From: Streptomyces sp. H27-H1 | Lineage (GTDB): Bacteria > Actinomycetota > Actinomycetes > Streptomycetales > Streptomycetaceae | Direction of reading: 5' to 3' | Assembly: GCF_026627445.1 (NCBI RefSeq) | Contig: NZ_JAPNLJ010000006.1 | Location: 1-64,000, forward strand | DNA length: 64,000 nucleotides | Shown here: positions 43,938-52,423 of the stretch, in pieces | Layout of the letters: the number at the start of each line of letters is the position of its first letter | How positions within the stretch are numbered: position 1 is the stretch's first letter | Position numbers and translations under genes: made by a program | Notes under the pieces: model-generated | Told to the model about the DNA's origin: nothing | Seen by the model: the letters and a program-made list of their open reading frames with translations, nothing else | Database searches by the model: none

Positions 43938-44675
43938 CTAGGGCCCGTGGGGCGCGGCCGTGACCACAGGGGGGTGTACGGGCGTCAGTTCCCGTACAGC
44001 GGCGGGCCGCTCGGGCCTGCGTACGGGCGCCAGCCGGTGCCGCCCCCGCCACGCCACGACCGCCGCCCCCACCGCGGAGAGCGCGATGAAGCCGAACGAG
44101 GCGAGGAACGCGGGGGAGGACGGGGAGGAGGCGCTGGCCCCCGCGATCACGTACGCGGCGGTGTTCGGGACCACGCCGATCGCGGTGGCGAGGAGGAAGG
44201 GGAGCCAGCCGCAGCGGGACAGCGCGGCGGCGTAGTTGGCCACCGCGAAGGGCAGACCGGGGAAGATCCGGACCGCCAGCATCGAGCGGAAACCGTGCCG
44301 GGCCAGCTGGTCGTCGGCCGCCTGCAGCCACCGGCCGCGGATCAGCGGACGCAAGGCATCGCGGCCCATCATCCGGCCGAGGCCGAAGGAGATCCCCGCG
44401 CCGACGACGGAGCCGGCTACCGCGGCGACCAGGCCGAACTGGGAGCCGAAGAGGGCCCCGGAGGCCAGGTTCAGCAGGGGTCGCGGCACCAGGGCGGCCG
44501 TGCACACCCCGTACGCCGCGGCGAAGAGCAGGACGGCAGTGCCCACCGGAAGCCCCGGGGGCCAGCCCTCCGAGAGCAGCCGCTGGGGCTCGAACAGCAC
44601 GACGCAGACGCCGGCCGCGAGGAGCAGCACGACGAGCAGCGAGAGCCGCGTCCACGGCGCGAGGAGGAGGGACAT
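43938..44675 (-). CDS. TVP38/TMEM64 family membrane protein
   Basis: A 245-aa SNARE-associated-type membrane protein with about six helices. GALFGSQFGLVAAVAGSVVGAGISFGLGRMMGRDAL and FPGLPFAVANYAAALSRCGWLPFLLATAIGVVPNTAAYV are the family motifs; the GRMMGR glycine-rich loop is the re-entrant region. Family members move lipids across membranes. The C-terminus is a charged Arg/Pro tail. Located directly upstream of uppP. A DedA relative occurs elsewhere in the window. Confidence 0.88.
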   Translation of the reverse strand: MSLLLAPWTRLSLLVVLLLAAGVCVVLFEPQRLLSEGWPPGLPVGTAVLLFAAAYGVCTAALVPRPLLNLASGALFGSQFGLVAAVAGSVVGAGISFGLGRMMGRDALRPLIRGRWLQAADDQLARHGFRSMLAVRIFPGLPFAVANYAAALSRCGWLPFLLATAIGVVPNTAAYVIAGASASSPSSPAFLASFGFIALSAVGAAVVAWRGRHRLAPVRRPERPAAVRELTPVHPPVVTAAPHGP

Positions 44676-44724
44676 TCCGGGAGACTAACCGACCACCCCG
44701 TACGGGCGCCGTAATCTGGGACTC

Positions 44725-45450
44725 ATGCAGTCGAACGACCGGCGGCGTCCGCGGGAGCCGCGCAGCGGCCTCGCCGCGCTGTTGGAGGCCCGGCTCACGG
44801 AGTCCTACGGCGCCGCGGCCGACGTGGAGCGGGCCGCGCACATGGCCGCCTACATGAAGGACGTCGCGCCCTTCCTCGGGATCCCCACGCCACTGCGCCG
44901 CGAGCTGTCGAGGGCCGTGACCAAGGACACCCCGAAACCGTCCGAAGCGGACTGCACGGCGCTCGCGCTGCGCTGCTGGGAGCTGCCGGAGCGTGAGTAC
45001 CAGTACTTCGCCGTCGACTACTTGCGCCGGCACGTCTCCCGCTGCTCCTCCGGCTTCCTGCCCGTCGTCCGCCGTCTGATCGTCACCGTCCCCTGGTGGG
45101 ACACCGTCGACTTGCTCGCCGCGCACACGGTCGGGCCGCTCGTGGCGGCGGACCCGGCGCTCGCCGCCGTCATGGACGAGTGGATCGGTGACGAGAACCT
45201 GTGGGTGGCCCGTACCGCCCTGCTCCACCAGCTCCGCTACAAGTCCGCGACCGACAGCGGCCGGCTCTTCGCGTACTGCCGCCGCCAGAGCGCCCACCCC
45301 GACTTCTTCATCCGCAAGGCCATCGGCTGGTGCCTGCGCGAGTACGCGAAGACGGACCCCGGCGCCGTACGCGCCTTCGTCGCCGCGGAGCGGGAGTCGC
45401 TGTCCCCGCTGTCGGTGCGCGAGGCGCTGAAGAACATCGGTGCCGGGTAA
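44725..45450 (+). CDS. DNA alkylation repair protein, AlkD-like
   Basis: A 241-aa HEAT-like helical glycosylase of the AlkD/AlkC superfamily that removes bulky or cationic alkylated bases. The pattern KDVAPFLGIPTPLRRELSRAV, CWELPEREYQYFAVDYLRRHV, VPWWDTVDLLAAHTVGPLVAADP and HPDFFIRKAIGWCLREYAKTDP is typical; the W and D of VPWWDTVD and the W of IGWCLREY correspond to the active-site residues. Start ATG 44725. Confidence 0.9.
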   Translation: MQSNDRRRPREPRSGLAALLEARLTESYGAAADVERAAHMAAYMKDVAPFLGIPTPLRRELSRAVTKDTPKPSEADCTALALRCWELPEREYQYFAVDYLRRHVSRCSSGFLPVVRRLIVTVPWWDTVDLLAAHTVGPLVAADPALAAVMDEWIGDENLWVARTALLHQLRYKSATDSGRLFAYCRRQSAHPDFFIRKAIGWCLREYAKTDPGAVRAFVAAERESLSPLSVREALKNIGAG

Positions 45451-45699
45451 TTCAGTGGCCCCGCCGGGGCCGCTCCGGCAGGATCTGGCACATGTCCCGG
45501 TACGCCTTCCCCGCAGCGCCGTCCGCAGTCGCGGACGCGCCGAAGGCTGCCGTCCTCGCAGAACCCGCAGCAGGCGCAACCGCATTCGGCGGCGCACGAA
45601 GCTGACCCTTCCCGGATCGTCCGGCGGACCCCGCAGGGGGAGGGTCGGTCCGCTCAAGGGGTCCCGTAGTTCCAGCTTCGGATCACACGGGAAGACATC

Positions 45700-46878
45700 A
45701 TGGCCAAGACGGCCTTCGTGCGCACCAAGCCGCACCTCAACATCGGCACCATGGGTCACGTCGACCACGGGAAGACGACACTGACCGCCGCCATCACCAA
45801 GGTCCTCGCCGCGCGCGGCGGCGCCTCCTTCGTGCCGTTCGACCGGATCGACCGGGCCCCCGAGGAGGCCCGGCGCGGCATCACCATCAACCTCACGCAC
45901 GTCGAGTACGAGACCGACACCCGGCACTACGCGCACGTGGACATGCCCGGCCACGCCGACTACGTCAAGAACATGGTCACCGGCGCTGCCCAGCTCGACG
46001 GGGCGATCCTCGTCGTCTCCGCCCTCGACGGGGTCATGCCCCAGACCGCCGAGCACGTGCTGCTCGCCCGGCAGGTCGGCGTCGACCACATCGTGGTCGC
46101 GCTGAACAAGGCCGACGCCGGGGACCCCGAGCTCACCGACCTGGTCGAGCTCGAGGTCCGGGAGCTGCTCACCGCGAACGGCTACGGCGGGGACACCGCC
46201 CCGGTCGTACGCGTCTCCGGGCTCGGGGCGCTGGACGGCGACCCGCGCTGGACCTCGGCGATCGAGGCCCTGCTCGACGCCGTGGACACGTACGTGCCGA
46301 TGCCCGTGCGGTACACGGACGCGCCGTTCCTGATGCCGGTGGAGAACGTCCTCACCATCACCGGGCGCGGGACCGTCGTCACCGGCGCCGTCGAGCGGGG
46401 CACCGTCCGCATGGGCGACCGCGTCGCGCTGCTCGGCGGCGACGGGACCCCCGCGGAGTCGGTGGTCACGGGGCTGGAGACCTTCGGGAAGCCGATGGAG
46501 TCCGCCGAGGCCGGGGACAACGTCGCGCTGCTGCTGCGCGGGGTGCCCCGCGACGCGGTGCGCCGCGGTGACGTGGTGGCCGCGCCCGGCAGCGTCGTAC
46601 CGAGGCGCCGCTTCACGGCGCGGGTGTACGTGCTGTCCGCCCGCGAGGGCGGCCGCACCACACCGGTGTCGACCGGCTACCGGCCCCAGTTCTACATCCG
46701 CACCGCCGACGTGGTGGGCAACGTGGACCTGGGCGAGGCGGGCGCGGCCCGGCCGGGGGACACGGTCACCATGACCGTGGAGCTCGGGCGGGACGTCCCG
46801 CTGGAGAGCGGGCTCGGCTTCGCGATCCGCGAGGGCGGGCGCACCGTCGGGGCGGGGACGGTGATAGAGGTCGGGTAG
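45700..46878 (+). CDS. tuf3: Elongation factor Tu, divergent third copy
   Basis: A 392-aa GTPase with P-loop GHVDHGKT (19-26), DMPGH (81-85) and NKAD (136-139). Compared with ordinary EF-Tu (DCPGH, NKCD/NKVD) several conserved positions differ, including the substituted M82 and A138, and switch I is [13 protein letters not shown]. It matches the divergent EF-Tu3 type known from Streptomyces coelicolor and S. ramocissimus, which is poorly expressed in normal growth and linked to stress. It stands alone, not beside rpsL or fusA. Whether it supports translation here is not known. Confidence 0.92.
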   Translation: MAKTAFVRTKPHLNIGTMGHVDHGKTTLTAAITKVLAARGGASFVPFDRIDRAPEEARRGITINLTHVEYETDTRHYAHVDMPGHADYVKNMVTGAAQLDGAILVVSALDGVMPQTAEHVLLARQVGVDHIVVALNKADAGDPELTDLVELEVRELLTANGYGGDTAPVVRVSGLGALDGDPRWTSAIEALLDAVDTYVPMPVRYTDAPFLMPVENVLTITGRGTVVTGAVERGTVRMGDRVALLGGDGTPAESVVTGLETFGKPMESAEAGDNVALLLRGVPRDAVRRGDVVAAPGSVVPRRRFTARVYVLSAREGGRTTPVSTGYRPQFYIRTADVVGNVDLGEAGAARPGDTVTMTVELGRDVPLESGLGFAIREGGRTVGAGTVIEVG

Positions 46879-46995
46879 CGACTGTGGAGTGACCGGGCGG
46901 TGCCGGGGTGGTGCCCGGTTGGTGCCCGCTGTGGTGGCGGTGGTCGGCTTGCGCCAGACTGCCGTCACCACTGGCATGCGGGGAGGGAGCGGTCC

Positions 46996-47880
46996 ATGGA
47001 CGGCGGCAGCGGAGAAGGCGGCGGGGAAGGCAAGGGCACGGCGTTGGTGCTCGGCGGAGGCGGGCTGACCGGCGTCGGCTGGGAGGCCGGGATGCTGTAC
47101 GGGCTCGCCCGCGCGGGCGTCGATCTGACCTGCGCCGACCTCGTCGTCGGGACCTCGGCCGGCTCCGTCGTCGGCGCGCAGCTCACCTCCGGACTGCTCA
47201 CCCCGCAGGAGCTGTACGAGCGCCAGCTCGGCGACCCCGGCGGGGAGATCCCCGTGAAGCTGGGGGCTTCCCTGATCGGGCGGTACGCCGTCGCGATGGT
47301 GCGCTCCCGCGACGCGAAGGCCTACCGTCGCAGGGTCGGCGCGCTCGCGCTCGCCGCCGACACGGAGCCGGAGGAGGAGCGCCGCAAGGTGCTGGAATCC
47401 CGGCTGGTGTCGCGCGACTGGCCCGAGCGGCGCCTCGTCGTCGCGGCGGTGGACGCGCTGACCGGTGAACTCGCCGCCTTCGAGCGCGGGAGCGGGGCCG
47501 GGCTGGTCGACGCCGTCTCGGCGAGCTGCGCCGTCCCCGGGGTGTGGCCGCCCGTGACGGTCGGGGGGCGGCGGTTCATCGACGGCGGGATCCGCTCCGC
47601 GACCAACGCCGACCTCGCCTCCGGCTACGCGCGCGTGGTGATCCTCGCGCCCGTGACCATGGGCGCCGGGCTGATCCCCTCGCCCGCGGCGCAGGCCGCG
47701 CGACTGCGCGAGGCCGGGGCGAAGGTGCTGCTGATCACCCCGTCGCCGCAGGCCCGTAAGGTCTTCGGGCGCAACGTACTGGACCCCGCGCGCCGAGATC
47801 CCGCCGCGCGGGCGGGGCTGGAGCAGTCCGCGGAGCACGTGGCGCAGGCGCGCGAGGTCTGGGCGGGTCCCGGGGCCTGA
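46996..47880 (+). CDS. Patatin-like phospholipase
   Basis: A 294-aa cytoplasmic lipid acyl hydrolase. The oxyanion loop GGGGLTG (20-26), the nucleophile S54 in GTSAG and the partner D196 in DGG make the Ser/Asp dyad complete. ATG 46996 is chosen at the start of the family region; the frame extends upstream to 46900. Ten bases after the stop a spermidine-synthase-like gene begins, so they form a likely operon. Substrate lipids unknown. Confidence 0.9.
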   Translation: MDGGSGEGGGEGKGTALVLGGGGLTGVGWEAGMLYGLARAGVDLTCADLVVGTSAGSVVGAQLTSGLLTPQELYERQLGDPGGEIPVKLGASLIGRYAVAMVRSRDAKAYRRRVGALALAADTEPEEERRKVLESRLVSRDWPERRLVVAAVDALTGELAAFERGSGAGLVDAVSASCAVPGVWPPVTVGGRRFIDGGIRSATNADLASGYARVVILAPVTMGAGLIPSPAAQAARLREAGAKVLLITPSPQARKVFGRNVLDPARRDPAARAGLEQSAEHVAQAREVWAGPGA

Positions 47881-47890
47881 CAATGGTCCG

Positions 47891-48739
47891 GTGAGTGACG
47901 AACAGATCCCGGTGATCCGGAACGTGGCCCAGGGCACCGCCAAACTGATGCCGGACATCGACCGGGAGCGGGCCTGGCTGCTCACCGTGGACGGGGCGCC
48001 GCAGTCGTACGTGGACCTCGACGACCCGGAGCACCTGGAGTTCGAGTACGTACGCCGCCTCGCGCACGTACTGGACTGCGTGGCCGGGCCGGGGGCCGCG
48101 GTGGACCTGCTGCACCTGGGCGGTGGCGCGTTGACGCTACCCAGGTACGCGGCGGCGGGCCGGCCGGGGTCGAGGCAGGACGTGGTCGAGTTCGACGCCG
48201 GGCTCGTCGAGCTGGTCGGGGAGTTCCTGCCGGTGGCGGCCGGGAGCGGGATCACGGTGCACGTCGCCGATGCGCGGGCCTGGCTGGCCGCGGCGCCGGA
48301 CGCGAGCGCGGACGTGGTGGTGGGGGACGTCTTCGGCGGCTCCCGGGTGCCGGCTTCGCTGAGCTCGGTGGAGTACGCCCGGGAGGTGGCGCGGGTGTTG
48401 AGGCCCGGCGGGGTGTACGTGGCGAACCTCGCCGACGGGGCGCCGTTCGCGTTCCTCCGGGGGCAGCTGGCGAACTTCGGTTCGGTGTTCGGGGAGCTGG
48501 CGCTGATCGCGGAGCCGGGGGTGCTGCGGGGACGCCGGTTCGGGAACGCGGTGCTCCTGGCATCGGAGCGGGAGCTGCCCGTGGCGGAGCTTTCGCGGGC
48601 GTGCGCGGGTGACGCGTTCCCCGCGCGGGTGGAGGCGGGGCCGGCTCTCGCCCGGCTGATGCGCGGGGCTCTGCCGGTGTCCGACGCCGATGCGGTGGCC
48701 TCGCCCGAGCCGCCGGCGGGGGCGTTCAGCCTCGGCTGA
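47891..48739 (+). CDS. Spermidine-synthase-like methyltransferase-fold protein
   Basis: A 282-aa Rossmann-fold protein similar to spermidine synthases: LLHLGGGALTLPRYAAAGRPGSRQDVVEFDAGLVELV (SAM-binding motif) and the GDVFGGSRVP motif near the active site. It lacks N-terminal membrane segments. In actinobacteria such proteins are usually not true spermidine synthases. Coupled to the patatin gene. GTG start at 47891. Confidence 0.82.
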   Translation: MSDEQIPVIRNVAQGTAKLMPDIDRERAWLLTVDGAPQSYVDLDDPEHLEFEYVRRLAHVLDCVAGPGAAVDLLHLGGGALTLPRYAAAGRPGSRQDVVEFDAGLVELVGEFLPVAAGSGITVHVADARAWLAAAPDASADVVVGDVFGGSRVPASLSSVEYAREVARVLRPGGVYVANLADGAPFAFLRGQLANFGSVFGELALIAEPGVLRGRRFGNAVLLASERELPVAELSRACAGDAFPARVEAGPALARLMRGALPVSDADAVASPEPPAGAFSLG

Positions 48740-48793
48740 GGGAACGCGCCGCCGTGCGGGCCGGGGTCGTCGGCAAGATCCGAAAGAGACGGC

Positions 48794-48985
48794 CTAGTGC
48801 GGTGACCGGAAAGGTTCACCGTGTCGCGGCGCCCGGCACGGCACTTCTCCCCCAGCTACCGCTGGGAGGTGCCCCCCGCGTTGTCGGACCGGGCAAGTAC
48901 GTCCAGTACGGGCCTCGGTCCTCCGCCTTGCGATGCACCGCGCCGGACACCGCGACCCGGCAAACCTTCCCGGCCACAGCACTAG
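48794..48985. repeat. 192-bp palindromic intergenic repeat (MITE-like)
   Basis: The ends begin with CTAGTGC and form a long imperfect inverted repeat: left ctagtgcggtgaccggaa, right arm (reversed) ctagtgctgtggccggga, with pairing continuing through about 50 bases (gtcgcgg, ccggc, cgg). A short hairpin, cccagc-tacc-gctggg, lies in the middle (48853-48868). Such elements recur in Streptomyces genomes as small non-coding repeats. The end supplies the stop codon of the MFS gene. I see no coding frame. Confidence 0.75.
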
Positions 48986-50271
48986 ACGGGGACGGGGACC
49001 GGTTTGGCCGTCGGGGAGGTCTTGCGGGTCATGTGTCGGACGTCCGGGACCAGAAGGACGGCCGCCGTCACCACGATCACCAGGCCCGCGCAGCCCCATA
49101 GGGCCGAGGTGCGGCCGATCATGGACTCGACCGGGCCGGCCACCGCCGTGGCCAGCGGGAGCATCGACACCGAGCCGAACCAGTCGTAGGCCGAGACGCG
49201 GGAGAACTTCTCCTCCGGGATCTCCTGGTGCATCGTCGTCATCCAGCTCACGCCGAACACCTCGATGGCCGTGCCGCTCACGAACATCACCGCGCACAGT
49301 GCCCACACCGGCAGTGGCACCGCCAGCCCCGCCGCGGGGAGCGCCAGCGGGAACACGCACAGGGTGCCGACCAGCAGCAGGCGGCGCGGCTTCCAGAGCA
49401 TCATCAGGACGGCCCCGCCGATGGTGCCGAGGCCGAAGAAGGCCAGGGCCAGGCCCCACGGAGCCGCCCCGCCCAGTTGCTCCAGGGCGACCAGGGGCCC
49501 GTAGACCGCTTCGGCGGCGCCGACCACGGCCACGACGACGGAGAACTGGAGCACGATGCTCCACAGCCAGGGCCGGCTCCTGAACTCCACCCAGCCGTCG
49601 CGCAGATCGGCCCACAGGCCGCCGCCGGGAGCGCGGTCGGCGATGTGGCCGACATCGAGGAAGGCCCGTAGGGCTCCGGCGGCCGCGAAGGCGGCCGCGT
49701 CCGCGGCGAGTACCCAGCCGGGGCCCAGGAAGGCGACCATGGCTCCGCCGAGGGCGGCTCCGCCGACGCCGGCGCCGTTCATCGCCATCCGGAAGACGGC
49801 GAAGGCACGGTTGGCCTGCTTGCCGGAGACGCTGGCCAGCAGCATGCCCTCGGCGGCCGGATTGAAGAAGGCCGTACCCGTGCCGCACAGCGCGGTGAGC
49901 AGCATCATCTGCCACAGCTGAGGGTGGCCGGTCAGGACCAGGACGGCGAAGACGGCCTGCGAGACGCAGTTCAGGGCGTTGGCCGCGACCATGACGTGGT
50001 GGCGGGGTATCCGGTCGGCGATCGCTCCGCCGATGAGGAGGAAGAGGACGAGCGGCAGCGTACGGGCGGCGGCCACGAGGCCGACATCGCCGACGGAGCC
50101 GCCGGCCTGGAGGACCGCGAACGTGGTCGCGATGAGCGCTCCGTGGCTCCCGAGGTTCGTGATGACCGCGGCACCCGTCAGCAGGGTGTAGTTGCGGCCC
50201 GCCCACTCCGGCCTGCGGCGCGAGGAGGACATACGGGCGGCATCGGGGGAGAGGGAAGGAGGTGAGCTCAC
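48982..50271 (-). CDS. MFS transporter
   Basis: A 429-aa twelve-helix major facilitator. The loop 2-3 motif is present as GGAIADRIPRHHVMV, the N-terminal domain opens YTLLTGAAVITNLGSHGALIATTFAVLQAGGSVGDVGLVAAARTLPLVLFLLIGG, and the C-terminal domain starts VLQFSVVVAVVGAAEAVYGPLVALEQLG. Substrate unknown; EntS-like exporters are relatives. The stop TAG lies in the first bases of the adjacent repeat, so the C-terminus KPVPVPV may not be the ancestral end. Start GTG 50271 or ATG 50232 (MSSSRRR) is uncertain. Confidence 0.85.
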   Translation of the reverse strand: MSSPPSLSPDAARMSSSRRRPEWAGRNYTLLTGAAVITNLGSHGALIATTFAVLQAGGSVGDVGLVAAARTLPLVLFLLIGGAIADRIPRHHVMVAANALNCVSQAVFAVLVLTGHPQLWQMMLLTALCGTGTAFFNPAAEGMLLASVSGKQANRAFAVFRMAMNGAGVGGAALGGAMVAFLGPGWVLAADAAAFAAAGALRAFLDVGHIADRAPGGGLWADLRDGWVEFRSRPWLWSIVLQFSVVVAVVGAAEAVYGPLVALEQLGGAAPWGLALAFFGLGTIGGAVLMMLWKPRRLLLVGTLCVFPLALPAAGLAVPLPVWALCAVMFVSGTAIEVFGVSWMTTMHQEIPEEKFSRVSAYDWFGSVSMLPLATAVAGPVESMIGRTSALWGCAGLVIVVTAAVLLVPDVRHMTRKTSPTAKPVPVPV

Positions 50272-50340
50272 CCCCGGACTATCCCGGTCCCGGGCCGGCG
50301 ATCCAAACGAATATCCGGCCCGGGCGCATCGTGCGACAGA

Positions 50341-51411
50341 TCAGCCCGCGTTGAGGCGGACGCTGCTCAGGATCTTCTCGAGGGTCTCCTTGGACGCCTC
50401 GCCCGGGACGCCCGCGACGCCGTAGAAGACCCAGGTGGAGAGGTCACCCTTGGCGTTCGTGAAGCTGAAGGTCATGGACTTGCCGTCCGTGGAGCACTTG
50501 TTCTCCTTGGGCAGGTTACTGACGGTCGCGGTCGCCATGTGCCCCTTGAGCCCGGAGGAGGTCGTGTACTCCTTGGCCTCGGACACCTTGGTGGTGCCCT
50601 TCGGCGCCTTCTGCGCGTACGCGGAGAAGGCCCAGTTGCCGGCCTCGTTGCGAGCGGCCTCGGCGGTGTCCTTGGCGCCCATGCCGCCCTTGGTGCCGGT
50701 GCCCGCCAGTTCGGTCGACTCCTCCTTGCCGTCCTTGTCGGAGTCGACCTTGCACCAGTCCTCCTTGAGGATGGCGGGTGCGTTCATCATGACGAGGGCC
50801 GTGCCGTCGTTCTTGACGTGGTCCTCGAAGCCGATGGACAGGCCCGAGGACTGGACGTCCCAGTCCGCCGGGACGTCGAAGGCGGAGCCGTACTTCGGGT
50901 TGACGACGACCTTCCAGCCCGGGATCACCGGCTTGGCGTCGGCGCCACCGCGCGGGTTGGCGCCCGGGCTCGCCGAAGCGGACGCGCCGGAGGAGGCCGC
51001 ACCCGAGGAGGCCGGGGCGGAGGGGGAGGAGCTCGGCTTGCCGTCCGCCTCGTTGCCGGCCTTGTCGTCCCGGGTCATGACGAACGCGCCGGTGGCGGCG
51101 GCCGCCACGACGACGGCCGAGGCCGCGACGATGGCCACGGTCCTGGTCGAGAACGGGCTCCCGCCACGCGGCGGCGGGGGCGGCGGAGTGCCGCCCCACT
51201 GGGGTACGGGCACGGTCGGGGGCTGCTGGCCCCACGCCTGGGGGGCGGGCGGCTGCTGGGGGTACCCGTAGCCGGGCTGCTGCTCCCCGTACGCCGCCGG
51301 CTGCTGCTGCTGGTACGGGTTCGGCGTTCCCGGCTGCTGCTGGTACGGGTTCTGATGCGCGTCCTGGGGGTTCTGTTCGCCCCCGGGCGGCTGCTGCTGT
51401 CCTGGCCACAT
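50341..51411 (-). CDS. Single-pass membrane protein with Gln/Pro-rich cytoplasmic tail
   Basis: A 356-aa protein. The first about 85 residues are Gln/Pro/Tyr/Gly repeats (NPYQQQPGTPNPYQQQQPAAYGEQQPGYGYPQQPP). One transmembrane segment (RTVAIVAASAVVVAAAATGAFVM, about 90-112) is followed by a Ser/Ala linker and an extracytoplasmic domain (about 165-356) with KVVVNPKYGSAFDVPADWDVQSSGLSIGFEDHVKNDG. Two cysteines lie in the outer domain. This layout is common in Streptomyces secreted or anchored unknowns. No function can be given. Confidence 0.75.
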   Translation of the reverse strand: MWPGQQQPPGGEQNPQDAHQNPYQQQPGTPNPYQQQQPAAYGEQQPGYGYPQQPPAPQAWGQQPPTVPVPQWGGTPPPPPPRGGSPFSTRTVAIVAASAVVVAAAATGAFVMTRDDKAGNEADGKPSSSPSAPASSGAASSGASASASPGANPRGGADAKPVIPGWKVVVNPKYGSAFDVPADWDVQSSGLSIGFEDHVKNDGTALVMMNAPAILKEDWCKVDSDKDGKEESTELAGTGTKGGMGAKDTAEAARNEAGNWAFSAYAQKAPKGTTKVSEAKEYTTSSGLKGHMATATVSNLPKENKCSTDGKSMTFSFTNAKGDLSTWVFYGVAGVPGEASKETLEKILSSVRLNAG

Positions 51412-51506
51412 GGCCGGTAACGATAGTGGGAGCGGGCGCGCGGAGCCACGGCCGCCCCCGTACAGGTCTGGCCAATGCTGCCTACTCGTGGGTAACATAG
51501 CGTTCC

Positions 51507-51959
51507 ATGAGCGCTGAACAGATGAACGTGGGCGAACTGCTCGCCGCGACCGTGCCGATGGCCAAGACCCTGAACCTCCAGTTCCTGGAGACCACTCCCG
51601 AGCGCGCGGTCGTCCGGCTCCCGGACCAGCCCGACTTCCACAACCACCTCGGTGGCCCGCACGCCGGCGCCATGTTCACCCTCGCCGAGTCCGCGAGCGG
51701 CGCGATCGTCCTGGCCGCCTTCGGCGACCAGCTCTCGCGAGCCGTGCCCCTCGCCGTGAAGGCGGAGATCGGCTACAAGAAGCTCGCCAAGGGCGTCGTC
51801 ACGGCCATCGCCACCCTCGGCCGCCCGGCCGCCGAGATCGTCGCCGAACTCGACGCGGGCGGCCGCCCCGAGTTCCCCGTCACCATTGCCATCCAGCGCG
51901 AGGACGAGGCCGTGACCGGTGAGATGACCGTCGTCTGGACACTGCGTCCCAACGCCTGA
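51507..51959 (+). CDS. DUF4442 hotdog-fold thioesterase-like protein
   Basis: A 150-aa hotdog-fold protein resembling YiiD/PaaI and DUF4442 proteins: PDQPDFHNHLGGPHAGAMFTLAESASGAIVLAAFGDQ forms the hotdog helix and its preceding loop. Such proteins hydrolyse acyl-CoA or acyl-ACP. The histidine/asparagine in HNHLGG is in the catalytic area. ATG 51507. Monocistronic; its acyl substrate is unknown. Confidence 0.85.
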   Translation: MSAEQMNVGELLAATVPMAKTLNLQFLETTPERAVVRLPDQPDFHNHLGGPHAGAMFTLAESASGAIVLAAFGDQLSRAVPLAVKAEIGYKKLAKGVVTAIATLGRPAAEIVAELDAGGRPEFPVTIAIQREDEAVTGEMTVVWTLRPNA

Positions 51960-52057
51960 GAACGTTCCGCCGCGATGCCGGCGGAGGGTCCGGACAGGGC
52001 GTTTCGTTGTGGGCGCATCACACTAGAGTCCCTCCCACGACTGATGGAGGGGGTCCC

Positions 52058-52267
52058 GTGGCAAGCCGAGCCAAGATCGATATCAGCCTCGACGCCGAGC
52101 TCGTGGTGGAGGTGATGGTCCTCGCCGGGGTCGGGTCGCCCCAGGACGCGGTGGAGGCCGTCGTGCGGGACTACATCGCGCGCGGCCACCGCACCGAGGC
52201 GCGTGTCCAGCTCCAGGACGAGCCCCGGCGCGAGGCCGACCTCGGGCAGCAGCCGCCGCAGGGCTGA
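52058..52267 (+). CDS. Ribbon-helix-helix (VapB/MetJ-type) small protein without a toxin partner
   Basis: A 69-aa protein: ASRAKIDISLDAELVVEVMVLAGVGSPQDAVEAVVRDYIARGH has the strand-helix-helix pattern of type II antitoxins of the DUF2191 kind. The C-terminus is charged and Gln-rich. A ggaggggg site precedes GTG 52058. Nothing after it within 150 bases resembles a PIN or other toxin; the next gene is a glycosidase. It could be a solitary DNA-binding protein or an orphan antitoxin. Confidence 0.72.
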   Translation: MASRAKIDISLDAELVVEVMVLAGVGSPQDAVEAVVRDYIARGHRTEARVQLQDEPRREADLGQQPPQG

Positions 52268-52423
52268 GCGCCGGGCCGCCGCCGCAGGGCTGAACCTCGG
52301 CGTCGCGGTGGCGCGCCTGAGCGGGGCCCGTGCGGCGGTCGGCGCACAGTTGGGCGGCGGGAGCGGTCCGGCGCGGGCCGCTCCCGCCACCTGACGCCGA
52401 TGCCCACGCCGCAGGGAGCCCCC

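Noticed and set aside
45492..45605. 37-aa frame MSRYAFPAAPSAVADAPKAA upstream of EF-Tu3
   Set aside because: Weak ribosome site, many GCA codons and no recognisable domain; more likely the leader of tuf3. It could be a leader peptide, but there is no support.
43438..48819. Minus-strand frame of 1793 codons
   Set aside because: Covers uppP, the TVP38-like gene, AlkD-like gene, EF-Tu3, patatin and more. It is a composite of off-frame GC-rich sequence with no domain.
50261..50272. Palindrome ggtgagctcacc at the MFS start
   Set aside because: Short and likely by chance; it coincides with the possible start codon, and no regulator gene is near.
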